A DNA stretch of 64,000 nucleotides from NCBI RefSeq assembly GCF_047246645.1, contig NZ_JBFOKR010000013.1, forward strand, positions 101,308 to 165,307. Reading direction: 5' to 3'. A model generated the notes under the pieces. It saw nothing but the letters and a program-made list of their open reading frames with translations, did no database searches and was not told where the DNA came from. This document shows, piece after piece, positions 34,726 to 44,012 of this stretch; the stretch's first letter is position 1, and each line of letters opens with the position of its first letter. Source of the DNA: Ferdinandcohnia sp047246645. Lineage in GTDB: Bacteria; Bacillota; Bacilli; Bacillales; Bacillaceae_L. The position numbers were made by a program, and so were the translations under genes.

Positions 34726-36009
34726 TCAATTTCTCAAAAACTCTTGTTCCGTACCATATCCGTTAACATAAATGAGTGATATCCCATCCTCTTTAACTAA
34801 GAATATAGCTTTTTCATTAATAAACTCGGCTATATAAACGAGTCGTCCGTTCTCGGCATTCACAAGTTGAAAAGGTATCGTATATGGTACACCATACTTT
34901 TTAGGAGCCGTTACAAAGATTGAGGTAGCATCCTTTTGTTCAACACTTATTGTTACTCCATTATTCTTGTATTCTCCCACAACACTTTCAGTATCTGCAA
35001 CAAGGTGCCCTTCGGGTATTATTTCTACCTCAATAGACTCTCCATTCACTATTTTAGCAATGTCTGCACTTATTTTTTCAACAGGCGTGATATTTACATT
35101 CGATAACATAATAATCGTGATTCTATCATCTAAAAATAATTGAAAGTCACTTACAAAACCATTAATATCCCCAGAATGGCTTGCTATTTTTTTAGGCTTG
35201 TCCGTTAAAAACCAGCCATACCCATACCCATCCATATTTTCCGTAAACATAAGGTCAAGTAGGTTCTTATTAAGAATGGTTTCATTCATTAATGCTAGGC
35301 CCCATTTATGTAAATCTTCTACCGATGAATATAAGCCGTATGCTCCTTGTGGAATGGACATATCAATAAATTCAGTATGAATGATTTCTTTATGAACTGT
35401 ATGCCCAGCAGCCAACTGAGGGACAATGGTTCTTCCGTTGTCCACACCAGAATCTAGCATGTTAAGAGGTCTAAATATCTCTTCTGTTAGAAACTCAGAA
35501 AACGAGATTCCTGTTACTTTTTCAATGATTGCGGTTGCTACCAGATATCCGGAGTTGCTATATTCCATACGTTCACCAGGCGAAAACTCCAACGGCTTTT
35601 CTTGAAGTGTCTCTACTAATTTTTCAAGTGTTGTAGGTAGTCGCATATCACGTTCCCAGTAATCAGGTGAAGCCGCAATATCTTCAATACCTGATGTATG
35701 GGTTAATAAATGATGGATAGTAATTTTATTTCCCTCTTGAAAACTAGGAAAAAACAAATCAATTGTTTCCGTAAGGTTCAATTTACCTTGTTCCACTAGC
35801 TTTAAAATCCCTACGGCTGTAAATGCCTTTGAAAGTGAACCTATTCGAAATTTGGTTTTTGCGGTATTAGGAACCATATACTGAAAGCTTGCCATTCCGT
35901 AACCCTCTGAAAGCAGTATTTCTTTATCACAAGCAACTAGTATAGAACCATTAAAATGACCGCTCCCCCCTAGTTTCTCCATATACTTTTGAAGTAACTG
36001 TTTACTCAT
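34726..36009 (-). CDS. Serine hydrolase of the class C beta-lactamase/PBP4 family
   Basis: 427 residues, no signal peptide or membrane helix. The catalytic SxxK is SLSK in RIGSLSKAFTAVG, the YxN motif is YSNSGY and the third motif is HSGDING, all in the family order. The N-terminal 320 residues form the beta-lactamase-like domain, and the C-terminal 100 residues resemble the small beta-barrel lipocalin-like domain of such esterases. A cytoplasmic esterase or D-amino acid peptidase is more likely than a resistance enzyme. It is a single gene. Confidence 0.8.
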   Translation of the reverse strand: MSKQLLQKYMEKLGGSGHFNGSILVACDKEILLSEGYGMASFQYMVPNTAKTKFRIGSLSKAFTAVGILKLVEQGKLNLTETIDLFFPSFQEGNKITIHHLLTHTSGIEDIAASPDYWERDMRLPTTLEKLVETLQEKPLEFSPGERMEYSNSGYLVATAIIEKVTGISFSEFLTEEIFRPLNMLDSGVDNGRTIVPQLAAGHTVHKEIIHTEFIDMSIPQGAYGLYSSVEDLHKWGLALMNETILNKNLLDLMFTENMDGYGYGWFLTDKPKKIASHSGDINGFVSDFQLFLDDRITIIMLSNVNITPVEKISADIAKIVNGESIEVEIIPEGHLVADTESVVGEYKNNGVTISVEQKDATSIFVTAPKKYGVPYTIPFQLVNAENGRLVYIAEFINEKAIFLVKEDGISLIYVNGYGTEQEFLRN

Positions 36010-36060
36010 TTTTAATCCCCCTATGTATCAATGAGCTACAGAGGTAGCCCATCAGAAAAA

Positions 36061-37011
36061 TTATACCTTCATCTCACCATGCTGGATGTCTGACTTTTCA
36101 ATTTGAATGGTTGTGTGCTCTATCTTAAAGGTTTCTCTAATCGTATCGATTGCCTGTTGTAAGACGACCTGGCTATCAGCATCATCTTTAATTGTGATAT
36201 GGCAGGTTAGTGAGTCTAAACCTGACGTAATCGTCCAAATATGCAAATCATGAACATCAATGACACCTTCAATTCCCTCGATGCTTGTTTTTACTTCATT
36301 TTGATTAATCGTGATTGGTGTTCCCTCCATTAAAATATGGACTGAATGTGTAAGAACTCCCCATGCACTTTTTAATATTAAGAGCGCCACAAGTACCGAG
36401 ATAATTGGATCTGCAATATACCAATCAAACAGTAGCATGACTAAACCTGCGATAATTGCACCTACAGAACCAAGGGCATCACCAAGTACATGGAGATACG
36501 CACTTCGAAGGTTAACATTGTTTTTTACATCTCCCTTACTAATAAGCGACCACGCACTAAGTAGGTTTGCGAGTAAACCTACTCCAGCAATCATCATCAT
36601 TGTGCCGCTTGCTACTGTAGGAGGCTCGAAAAACCGTTCATATGCTTCGTACACAATAAATCCTGCAATGACAAATAAAGTAATTGCATTAAATAAAGCT
36701 GCTAATATCTCAAAGCGATAAAATCCATAGGTCTTTGTGGGTGACGCAGGACGTGAGGCAAACCATATCGCAACTAAACTTAAAAACAATGAACTTGCAT
36801 CACTTAACATATGACCAGAGTCAGACAATAAAGCCAAACTATTCGTAATCAGTCCCCCAAAGAACTCCAACAACATTATCCCTGCTGTGATACATAACGC
36901 GATTAGTAAACCCTTTTTATTTCCTTCTCTTGTTTCATCAAAATGGTGATGATGACCATGATGATCGTGGTCATGGCCGTGACCGTGATGATGGTGATGA
37001 TGGTGGCCCAT
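36061..37011 (-). CDS. czcD: Cation diffusion facilitator CzcD
   Basis: 316 residues. A striking N terminus with about 17 histidines in the first 24 residues is followed by six membrane helices and a cytoplasmic ferredoxin-like domain. The zinc-site motifs are ALLSDSGHMLSDASS in helix II and HVLGDALGSVG in helix V. It exports Zn, Co or Cd in exchange for protons. It lies 12 bases after the czrA-type gene. The His-rich tail is a common but variable metal buffer. Confidence 0.93.
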   Translation of the reverse strand: MGHHHHHHHGHGHDHDHHGHHHHFDETREGNKKGLLIALCITAGIMLLEFFGGLITNSLALLSDSGHMLSDASSLFLSLVAIWFASRPASPTKTYGFYRFEILAALFNAITLFVIAGFIVYEAYERFFEPPTVASGTMMMIAGVGLLANLLSAWSLISKGDVKNNVNLRSAYLHVLGDALGSVGAIIAGLVMLLFDWYIADPIISVLVALLILKSAWGVLTHSVHILMEGTPITINQNEVKTSIEGIEGVIDVHDLHIWTITSGLDSLTCHITIKDDADSQVVLQQAIDTIRETFKIEHTTIQIEKSDIQHGEMKV

Positions 37012-37023
37012 CTTATTCCCCTC

Positions 37024-37332
37024 CTATTCATGTTCAATATGATGGATGACTTGGCGAAGCAGTGTGATAACATGATCATCATCATATGTATAAAAGAAAC
37101 TATTTCCTTCTCTGCGATATTTAACAAGACGTAAATTTCGCAACAGGCTAAGCTGGTGAGAAACGGCAGATTGTGACATTTCCAACACCTCTGCTATATG
37201 TGTTACAGAACATTCTTCCTCTGATAATAAGTATAAAATTTTAATTCTTGTAGGATCAGCTAACGCTTTAAAAATACGAGATGCTTCTTCAATCGTAGCT
37301 TCTGATAAAAATGAATGCTCTTTTTGTTCCAA
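37024..37332 (-). CDS. czrA: ArsR-family metal sensor, CzrA-like
   Basis: 102 residues, winged helix (MSQSAVSHQLSLLRNLRLV). The zinc site of the last helix is complete: Asp85, His87, His98 and His101 show the D-x-H...H-x2-H spacing of CzrA. The start is a TTG behind GAGGGAT. It lies three bases after the upstream oxidoreductase gene and 12 before czcD. It should repress this operon and release the operator when zinc or cobalt binds. Confidence 0.9.
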   Translation of the reverse strand: MEQKEHSFLSEATIEEASRIFKALADPTRIKILYLLSEEECSVTHIAEVLEMSQSAVSHQLSLLRNLRLVKYRREGNSFFYTYDDDHVITLLRQVIHHIEHE

Positions 37333-37335
37333 TGT

Positions 37336-38379
37336 TTATCCCTCTTTCACTATTTTTTGAACAATATATTCAGCATCATAACCAACGCCTTGTAGTAAAG
37401 CAGAACCTCTTCGGTACTGCCAAGGTAATCCAATAAAATACAACCCTTTTTTATCCGTTATTCCTCTTTTGTGGATTGGAAAACCTGTTTCATTAAAAAT
37501 AGAGGGAATATCAAGCCAGCTATAATCTGATCTAAAACCAGTTGCCCAAATTACATTTGCAATTTTTAGTTCACTGCCATCTTGGAAGTGGACCTTATCA
37601 TTTTCCGCATGTGTAGCTCTCGCTTTAATATTTACCTTCTTATTTTTAATTGCTCTTTTAAGCTCATATCCAAAGATAGGATCTGGACGTTTTTTTATAA
37701 AAGCTCCCAGCTTTGTATTCACATTTGTTTTTAATATACCTAAATTGTCAAACCACCAGAAAATGCTTTTCCCTGCGAAATCCTGCGGTAAGAAAGTTGG
37801 ATTTTGGCTCACCGATAGAAAAACTTCTCTGTCCTTAGAAAGCTCTACTGCAATCTGAGCCCCTGAATTTCCTCCGCCAACAATTAGAGTTGGTCCATTC
37901 TTTAATTGCGAAGGTCTTTGATAAATTGATGAATGGAACTGAGATACTTTATTTGAAAGTCTATTAGCAAATGTAGGAATCAGCGGATTCTGAAATGGTC
38001 CTGTAGCAACTACAATGTTTTTACTTTCCAGTTCTCCCTTTGACGTCAGGAGCTTAAAGCCATTATTAAAATGCTTGGATACCGAAATTATTTCTGTATC
38101 TTGTTGAATCGGCAACTCTAAGGTATCTGCATACTGTTTTAGATATTCTGCAATCTCATCCTTTGTCGGATAAACCTGTTCATCTCCTATTAAAGGCAGT
38201 CCCGGCAGTGAGCTATACATTCTCGGTGTAAAAAGAGTTAGAGAATCATATCTATTTCTCCAAGATTCACCGATTTCTTTACCTTTATCTACTAGTAAAA
38301 AAGAAAGTTTCGCACTTTTTAAGAAGAATCCTAAAGCTAAACCTGCCTGACCAGCACCTATAACTATAACATCATACAT
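37336..38379 (-). CDS. czcO: FAD/NAD(P)-binding oxidoreductase, CzcO-like
   Basis: 347 residues from the ATG behind GGAGGG. It has two Rossmann motifs: FAD-binding VIGAGQAGLALG at the N terminus and NADPH-binding IVGGGNSGAQIA near residue 170, plus ATGF near residue 290, as in flavin-containing monooxygenases. In B. subtilis a similar gene (czcO/trkA) is co-transcribed with czcD under CzrA; here it is the first gene of the three. Its chemical role in metal resistance is not established. Confidence 0.85.
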   Translation of the reverse strand: MYDVIVIGAGQAGLALGFFLKSAKLSFLLVDKGKEIGESWRNRYDSLTLFTPRMYSSLPGLPLIGDEQVYPTKDEIAEYLKQYADTLELPIQQDTEIISVSKHFNNGFKLLTSKGELESKNIVVATGPFQNPLIPTFANRLSNKVSQFHSSIYQRPSQLKNGPTLIVGGGNSGAQIAVELSKDREVFLSVSQNPTFLPQDFAGKSIFWWFDNLGILKTNVNTKLGAFIKKRPDPIFGYELKRAIKNKKVNIKARATHAENDKVHFQDGSELKIANVIWATGFRSDYSWLDIPSIFNETGFPIHKRGITDKKGLYFIGLPWQYRRGSALLQGVGYDAEYIVQKIVKEG

Positions 38380-38399
38380 AATAGACCCTCCAACAAAGT

Positions 38400-38450
38400 A
38401 TATGAACATATGCTCATATACAATATATGTTAATTAGTAATTTTTGTCAA
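38400..38450 (-). promoter_or_regulatory. Promoter and CzrA operator of czcO-czrA-czcD
   Basis: TTGACA (38445-38450) and TATATT (38422-38427) are 17 bases apart on the minus strand. A 20-bp palindrome, ATATGAGCATATGTTCATAT (38400-38419), covers the expected start of transcription. This is the ArsR/SmtB operator type with TGA(G/A)CA...TGTTCA half-sites. Repression by the CzrA-like protein encoded in the operon is the natural reading. Confidence 0.85.
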
Positions 38451-38513
38451 TAACTCATAAAAAATTATTTTTTCACATACATTAATTTGAATATGGGTTT
38501 ATAAAGGAGGAAG

Positions 38514-38954
38514 ATGTCTTTGAATTCCATACTTTATCACCACTTATATGAAAGCTATAAAATCGTCCAGGAGCTGCTAAAAGGGTTTCCTGTAAATAAC
38601 AACCCTCTAGAAATGATACTTTCCCCACTATTCTATGAACAACAGGTAAAACTTTGGGAAGCACTGTTACTCCTCCAGCAATCACCATTAAATACTAGCC
38701 AATTCCGTGAAATTATCTCTGTTCTTTATAGAAGTAATGAAGCCTTTGACCCCACTTATCGCGCATGGATACGGGCATCCAGATGGATGGATACAGCAGA
38801 TTCAAGCCTACTTGAACAGAAAAAAGAATTAGCAAAGAAATTCAGGGAGCATCTAAGGAATGCGGTTCCTCCAATTCAGCAAATCTATGGCAACTTTGAG
38901 ACAAGGTTCATCATTCCACCATTGTTTAGATCCGAGCCACAACCACTGTATTAG
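38514..38954 (+). CDS. Unknown protein, partner of the molybdopterin oxidoreductase
   Basis: 146 residues, soluble, largely helical and without cysteines. It has a strong AAGGAGG site close to the ATG. It ends 17 bases before the molybdopterin oxidoreductase gene and must be co-expressed. The middle reads YRAWIRASRWMDTADSSLLEQ, and the C-terminal IIPPLFRSEPQPLY is Pro-rich. I do not recognise the family. A dedicated chaperone (in the role of TorD/NarJ) or a small subunit is possible but unproven. Confidence 0.65.
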   Translation: MSLNSILYHHLYESYKIVQELLKGFPVNNNPLEMILSPLFYEQQVKLWEALLLLQQSPLNTSQFREIISVLYRSNEAFDPTYRAWIRASRWMDTADSSLLEQKKELAKKFREHLRNAVPPIQQIYGNFETRFIIPPLFRSEPQPLY

Positions 38955-38971
38955 GGAGGAGGACCATATTA

Positions 38972-41449
38972 TTGAAGAATAGTCGTGTTGACATGAATGT
39001 TTATTCACAGGGTGAAGTAGATAGATGGGTCTATAATACTTGTAATATTTGTTCTATCGGTTGTGGTTGTTATATTGCCGTAAAGGATAATAAAATAGTT
39101 GGGATTAAGGGCAATTCTAACCATGATATTAATCGGGGACGGTTAGACCCAAAGGGTGAAAATCAATGGTATGCAAACAACAGTCCAGACAGACTTTTAC
39201 ACCCTCTAATACGTAACCGGTCTGGTAGACTAGTAACTGCTTCCTGGGACGATGCAATGGGACTAATCGTTGAAAAAGCAAAAGAAACATTGCGGACATT
39301 GGGGCCAAATGGGATTGCCATCTATTCCACTGGACAATCTACTCTTGAAACCTATTACACCATCGCAAAAATTGGGAGAGCAGGGTTACGTTCTCATTTA
39401 TTAGATGCCAATACACGTCTTTGTACAGCAACAGTTGAATGGTGCTTAATGGAGTCTTTTGGCTCAGATGGTGTACCTGCTTCATATGAAGATGTTGATA
39501 TTGCTGATACAATCATCTTATTTGGTCACAATCCCGCAGAAACAGGAACCGTCTTTTTTGAACGTATCATGTCTCGAAAAAAGAGGACTGGAAAACCATA
39601 TTTAATAGTCGTAGACCCTCGAAAAACACTTACCGCAAAAGAAGCAGATTTATTCTTACAACTAAAACCGGGAACAAACCTTGCCCTTTTAAATGGAATA
39701 CTTAATATAATCATAAAATCAGGTAATATCGACCTATCATTTATTGATAAGCACACGATTGGGTATAAAAGTATGGCTGAGTCTATAGAAAATTGGACCC
39801 CTGAACTAACTGAAAATATAACTGGGGTGCCTGTTGAACTAATAAAGAAAGCTGCGCAAATAATAGGTAAAACAACGACGCTTGTTACTACAACTCTACA
39901 AGGTGCATTTCAAAGTGCTGATGCAACCAGTTCTTGTGTTGCAATTAATAACCTACACCTTATAAGAGGATTAATTGGTAAACCAGGTTGTGGTCCGTTA
40001 CATATGGCTGGCCAACCAAGTTCATCAGCCAACCGGACAGTAGGCGGAGTAGGAACGTATCCTGGGCAACGTAATTCAAATAATCCTACACATATTAAAG
40101 AAATGGCTCAATTATGGAATGTCGATCCTTCCATGCTGGAAATCGGCCCTGAAAAAGGAATTGAAGAAATTGTTCATTTAATGGATATAGGGGAGATTGG
40201 ACTGTTTTGGAATATCTTCACAAACCCAATGGTTTCCCTCCCCAATAGAAATGAGGCACGTAAAGCTTTTGAGAAAACATTTGTCGTAGTCCAAGATCCT
40301 TTTCTAACTGAGACAACGGAAGTTGCAGATGTGGTCCTTCCACCTGCAATGTGGGGAGAGATTGAAGGAACGTTAGAGAATGCGGACCGCACTATTAACT
40401 TAATGAGAAAAGCAGTAGATCCTCCTAATGGCGTTCGTTCTGACTTCGAAATTCTAATCGACTTTTCAAGAAGAATGGGATTCAAGGATAAGGAGGGCAA
40501 TCCTCTTATTAGCTATGAGACACCGGAGGAATGCTTTGAGGAATGGAAAAAGGTTTCAAAAGGTAGACCAGCAGATATGACAGGAATTACGTATGAAAAA
40601 CTTGAGAAATACAATGGCTTACGTTGGCCTGTGAACGCTGAGCACCCTTTAGGAACACCTCGTCTCTATAGTAATTTCTACTTCCATACTGATATTGACT
40701 ATACACAAACATATGGGAAAGATATTTTTACAGGTCGACCACGAACAAAAGAAGAATATGAAAAACTGAATCCGAATGGTAGGGCCATCTTATATCCATT
40801 GTATTTTGTACCACCTGCAGAACAACCACGAAAAGAATATCCTTTCTGGCTTACAACTGGGAGGTTAGTCTGGCAATGGCATACTCGAACAAAGACAGGC
40901 AGATCTCCTTACCTACAAATGATTGCACCACAAGGATATATTGAGATAAGTATCGAGGATGCTGAAAAACTCTCACTACTACCAGGAGAAATTGTTCGTG
41001 TTGTTTCTCCTAGAGGATCCATACAGGTCCCAACCCGCATTGTTGATACGGTACAGCCAGGCTTAGTTTTTGTACCTTTCCATTATGGAAGCTGGGAAAA
41101 CAACCAAGCAGCTAATGAATTAACAGTAGATTTTACAGACCCTTTATCAAGTCAACCCACCTTCAAACAATCATCGTGCCGAATTGAAAAAATCAGAAAA
41201 AAAATTACAATTTCTGAGAACTTTACTATGCAGGACATTGCTAAGGAGAATGGGTTTACGTTAGAAGAGTTAGCTAGAATCAATAAAATGATGCCCCCAT
41301 TCCGTGCCGATATAGGTGATGAAATTGAAGTGCCACTTTCAAGGGTTAATGTTGTTATTCCACCCTATTTACCATATCGAGAATTAGAACCTCTCCCACA
41401 TTTTAAACAGTCTAATTTAGAGGTAACAAGGATGGATGCAGAAGATTAG
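38972..41449 (+). CDS. Molybdopterin oxidoreductase with LysM-like C terminus
   Basis: 825 residues, no Tat signal, so cytoplasmic. The N-terminal cluster site reads TCNICSIGCGC (Cys24, 27, 31), but the usual fourth cysteine is Asp59 in NRGRLDPKG. The Mo ligand is Cys151 in NTRLCTATVEW, followed by SFGSDGVPASYED typical of assimilatory nitrate reductase and formate dehydrogenase families. The MGD-binding C-terminal domain (FWLTTGR...PFHYGSW) is complete. Residues 749-790 (TMQDIAKENGFTLEELARIN...) look like a LysM motif. The start is TTG behind GGGAGGAGGA. The substrate is unknown. Confidence 0.85.
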   Translation: MKNSRVDMNVYSQGEVDRWVYNTCNICSIGCGCYIAVKDNKIVGIKGNSNHDINRGRLDPKGENQWYANNSPDRLLHPLIRNRSGRLVTASWDDAMGLIVEKAKETLRTLGPNGIAIYSTGQSTLETYYTIAKIGRAGLRSHLLDANTRLCTATVEWCLMESFGSDGVPASYEDVDIADTIILFGHNPAETGTVFFERIMSRKKRTGKPYLIVVDPRKTLTAKEADLFLQLKPGTNLALLNGILNIIIKSGNIDLSFIDKHTIGYKSMAESIENWTPELTENITGVPVELIKKAAQIIGKTTTLVTTTLQGAFQSADATSSCVAINNLHLIRGLIGKPGCGPLHMAGQPSSSANRTVGGVGTYPGQRNSNNPTHIKEMAQLWNVDPSMLEIGPEKGIEEIVHLMDIGEIGLFWNIFTNPMVSLPNRNEARKAFEKTFVVVQDPFLTETTEVADVVLPPAMWGEIEGTLENADRTINLMRKAVDPPNGVRSDFEILIDFSRRMGFKDKEGNPLISYETPEECFEEWKKVSKGRPADMTGITYEKLEKYNGLRWPVNAEHPLGTPRLYSNFYFHTDIDYTQTYGKDIFTGRPRTKEEYEKLNPNGRAILYPLYFVPPAEQPRKEYPFWLTTGRLVWQWHTRTKTGRSPYLQMIAPQGYIEISIEDAEKLSLLPGEIVRVVSPRGSIQVPTRIVDTVQPGLVFVPFHYGSWENNQAANELTVDFTDPLSSQPTFKQSSCRIEKIRKKITISENFTMQDIAKENGFTLEELARINKMMPPFRADIGDEIEVPLSRVNVVIPPYLPYRELEPLPHFKQSNLEVTRMDAED

Positions 41450-41539
41450 AAACTCGGCGATTGCCGAGCCTTTAGGCGACAGCAGAGCCGTAGTTGTACT
41501 TATGCAGATAGGAACGAATTTTATACTTTCCTTTCTGCT
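41446..41539 (+). repeat. Two-hairpin dispersed repeat, copy B
   Basis: It begins in the stop codon region of the molybdoenzyme gene (TTAGAAACTCGGCG). Hairpin 1 is CTCGGC-GATT-GCCGAG, then a conserved middle AGGCGACAGCAGAGC, then an arm pair CAGATAGGAACG / CTTTCCTTTCTG that is less perfect than in copy D. Confidence 0.85.
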
Positions 41540-41540
41540 G

Positions 41541-41634
41541 AAAAAGAACCTACCTGAAATGGTACTGAACCCCAGAAGTTAGATTTTTAACTCTAACTTC
41601 TGGAGTGCAGTACAAAATCTGGTAGGTTCTTTTC
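41541..41634. terminator. Large nested bidirectional terminator
   Basis: The outer arms AAAAGAACCTACC (41542-41554) and GGTAGGTTCTTTT (41621-41633) enclose an inner stem CCAGAAGTTAGA/TCTAACTTCTGG. A-runs and T-runs flank both sides. It separates the convergent molybdoenzyme and acetyltransferase genes. Confidence 0.85.
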
Positions 41635-41636
41635 TT

Positions 41637-42209
41637 TTATACTCTCTTTCTCTCCCACTCTTCTCTTAGTAACCCCATTCTAATTGAGTCATAGTAAACA
41701 CCATTGTAGTAACGACATTTTCTCATTCTTCCTTCTAATGTCATCCCTAATTTTTCACCGACCTTCATCATCCGGTGATTACCAGACCAAGTTGTGTAAC
41801 CAACTCGTTCAATGGTAGGGATTGATTCAAATAGATAATCAATCCACATATTTATTGTTTCTGTTCCGTAACCACCATTCCAATATTCAGGCAAGTAAAT
41901 GACAATGCCCATTTCTAGCCAACGTGTTTCTTTATCTTCCCAGTAATAAACGACCGTGCCAATTATCTTATTATCTGCCTCAATGATTAATTGGTTACTT
42001 GGCTGTTGTGAATTATTCAGTTGTTTTAAGGATTTTTCAATAAATACATCTCTTTCCATTCTTTCATGAGGAAAATAAGGGGCATCCCATTTTTTCCACT
42101 CTGGATTTGGATCAGCATATCTTAATTCCCAAAGTGTTTCTAAGTCCTCTGTCTCAATACTACGTAAAATAACCTTTTTACCTGTTAATCGTACTAATTG
42201 TTGATTCAT
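41637..42209 (-). CDS. GNAT acetyltransferase (RimJ/RimL-like)
   Basis: 190 residues. The acetyl-CoA fold is visible: VILRSIETEDLETLWELR at the N terminus, MGIVIYLPEYWNGGYGTETI with the pyrophosphate-binding loop, and the late GNHRMMKVGEKLGMTLEGRMRKC typical of RimJ/RimL-type N-acetyltransferases. The acceptor is unknown. It is a single gene with its own AGGGGGA site. Confidence 0.85.
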   Translation of the reverse strand: MNQQLVRLTGKKVILRSIETEDLETLWELRYADPNPEWKKWDAPYFPHERMERDVFIEKSLKQLNNSQQPSNQLIIEADNKIIGTVVYYWEDKETRWLEMGIVIYLPEYWNGGYGTETINMWIDYLFESIPTIERVGYTTWSGNHRMMKVGEKLGMTLEGRMRKCRYYNGVYYDSIRMGLLREEWERKRV

Positions 42210-42272
42210 CTTTTCCCCCTGTATTGCTTTAAGTAGTTTATTAGGTACTCTCTATCTTAGGTTTGCAAAAGC

Positions 42273-43475
42273 CTATCCCTTACTTCGACTACTTACCTCA
42301 AATTGTTTGAACTTTATCATAGATAAGATTCCAAGGAGTGGACCTATTGCTAATATTGAAAATACCCAATCCCAGCCTATTAATTTTTGAACTAGTGGGA
42401 TTAGATTAATAGATGCAATAGTTAATAGGAAACCTACACACATTTGAAACGTCAGGGCCGTTCCAACATATTCTACTTCAGCAAACTCAGACACGGCTGC
42501 TGAAAACTGAGCAGAATCTGATATCACAAATATTCCCCAAACAATAGCGAGCAGCAAAGTTAGCCATATTGATTCACCAAAAGTAAACCCTATTAAAATA
42601 GAACATAGTCCACTAATTACCATCGATAGGATTGTTAAATATGATCGACCTAGCTTGTCGGCTACTATTCCCCCTAAGACACAGCCAATACCACCTGCAA
42701 TTCCAATTGAAAGAAATGAGGCGAGGGCACTAAAAGAGTGGGAAATATCAGGAGTGTTTTGACTAAAACTAGCTATCAAAAATACTGGTAACCAAGTCCA
42801 CATCGCATATAATTCCCACATATGTCCGAAATATCCATAGTTTGCTAGCATGACTGGTTTATTTAAAAAGACCTTTTTAAGTAGTTTAATCGAAAACGGC
42901 TGTTTCTTAGCAGTAACCGGAGGGTCACCTACCAAACCATAGATAATACTCGACGATAATAAAGCTAATATTGAACTACTAATGATAACGACTTTCCAAT
43001 TGACTGCTGAGAGGAATACTACGATAAAATGTGGAAGAGATGACCCTAATGTAAGTGCTGCAATTAAGATCCCAATTGCTAACCCCCTTTTTTGAGGAAA
43101 CCATTGGGAAAGTATTTTTACAGCGGGTGGATAAACCCCAGCTAACATAATTCCAGTTAATATCCTTAGCAAAATACCCACAGTTGCTGTATCAGTAATT
43201 AGTAAAAGTCCATTTACTATTCCCCCGACAAGTGCGGACAGAGCAAAGATTTTTCTTGGATTAAAACGATCTGCGAATCCGAAATAAGAACTAACAAAGG
43301 CACCTATCACAAAACCCATAGGGACAGATGCACTTACCCATGCTTCATTACTGGAACTTAGATTCCAAAGTTCACGAAGCTCAGGTAATATAACCGATGC
43401 ACTGAACCAAAGACTTAATGCAAATAACTCAGCAATCCCAATCCATAGTAACGCTCGCCACTTTCCACTTTTCAA
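42273..43475 (-). CDS. Major facilitator superfamily transporter
   Basis: About 400 residues and 12 membrane helices. The helix 2-3 loop shows GFADRFNPRK and the second half CVLGGIVADKLGRSYLT, both MFS signature positions. The TTG at 43475 lies six bases after GGAGG; the frame is open six codons further to a GTG. The substrate cannot be told. It lies 65-85 bases after the glutaredoxin-like gene on the same strand and may share its transcript. Confidence 0.8.
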   Translation of the reverse strand: MKSGKWRALLWIGIAELFALSLWFSASVILPELRELWNLSSSNEAWVSASVPMGFVIGAFVSSYFGFADRFNPRKIFALSALVGGIVNGLLLITDTATVGILLRILTGIMLAGVYPPAVKILSQWFPQKRGLAIGILIAALTLGSSLPHFIVVFLSAVNWKVVIISSSILALLSSSIIYGLVGDPPVTAKKQPFSIKLLKKVFLNKPVMLANYGYFGHMWELYAMWTWLPVFLIASFSQNTPDISHSFSALASFLSIGIAGGIGCVLGGIVADKLGRSYLTILSMVISGLCSILIGFTFGESIWLTLLLAIVWGIFVISDSAQFSAAVSEFAEVEYVGTALTFQMCVGFLLTIASINLIPLVQKLIGWDWVFSILAIGPLLGILSMIKFKQFEVSSRSKG

Positions 43476-43558
43476 AGTATCCCTCCGTATCACAGTCTAA
43501 ACTCTCTTATCTCATATTTTAATACTAATCCACTAGGTTGTACCTTACTAAAATAATC

Positions 43559-43801
43559 TCAAGACTTTTTAAGAGTTTCTAGCAGGGGAATTAAATCTGG
43601 CGTAAATCCTTTTACAGCTTTTTCGCCAACAACTGTGACCGGCACCCCTAGAAAACCATATTTCTCAACTTCTTTTTTATATTTTTCGTTTTCCGCTATG
43701 TTTCTTGTTTCATATGGTATTTCCTGCTCTCCTAGCACACGCTTAACAAAGGTACACTCAATACAATCATTCGTTGTATACACAATAACTTTTGGTTCCA
43801 T
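43559..43801 (-). CDS. Glutaredoxin-like protein
   Basis: 80 residues, a single thioredoxin fold. The redox motif is CIEC in YTTNDCIECTFVKRVL, and the cis-proline is in FLGVPVTVVGEKAVKGF, as in the NrdH/YtnI glutaredoxin group. It probably serves as a small disulfide reductase. A good AAGGAG site precedes the ATG. Confidence 0.85.
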   Translation of the reverse strand: MEPKVIVYTTNDCIECTFVKRVLGEQEIPYETRNIAENEKYKKEVEKYGFLGVPVTVVGEKAVKGFTPDLIPLLETLKKS

Positions 43802-44012
43802 CTACATTCTCCTTGTTCATTATCATAACAATTTATTTTCTTTTATAGTAACATACCCAAACACAAACAATATTGCCGAATGCCTGCTTAACCTCTTTTA
43901 AAAAACGACATTTTCCATCATAGGTAAAAACCCATTTTACTTAGTACAAGTTGATAGGCAAGTGACTAAAGAATATGATGTTGTGAGTCTTAAAAGAGAA
44001 GGAGTGCATCAC

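Noticed and set aside
36903..37134. Overlapping frames on both strands at the start of czcD
   Set aside because: They arise from the CAT/ATG-rich codons of the His-rich CzcD N terminus and are low-complexity shadows.
43962..44012. Longer start for the Pro-rich protein
   Set aside because: The extra 17 codons include the ribosome binding site used by the ATG at 44013.
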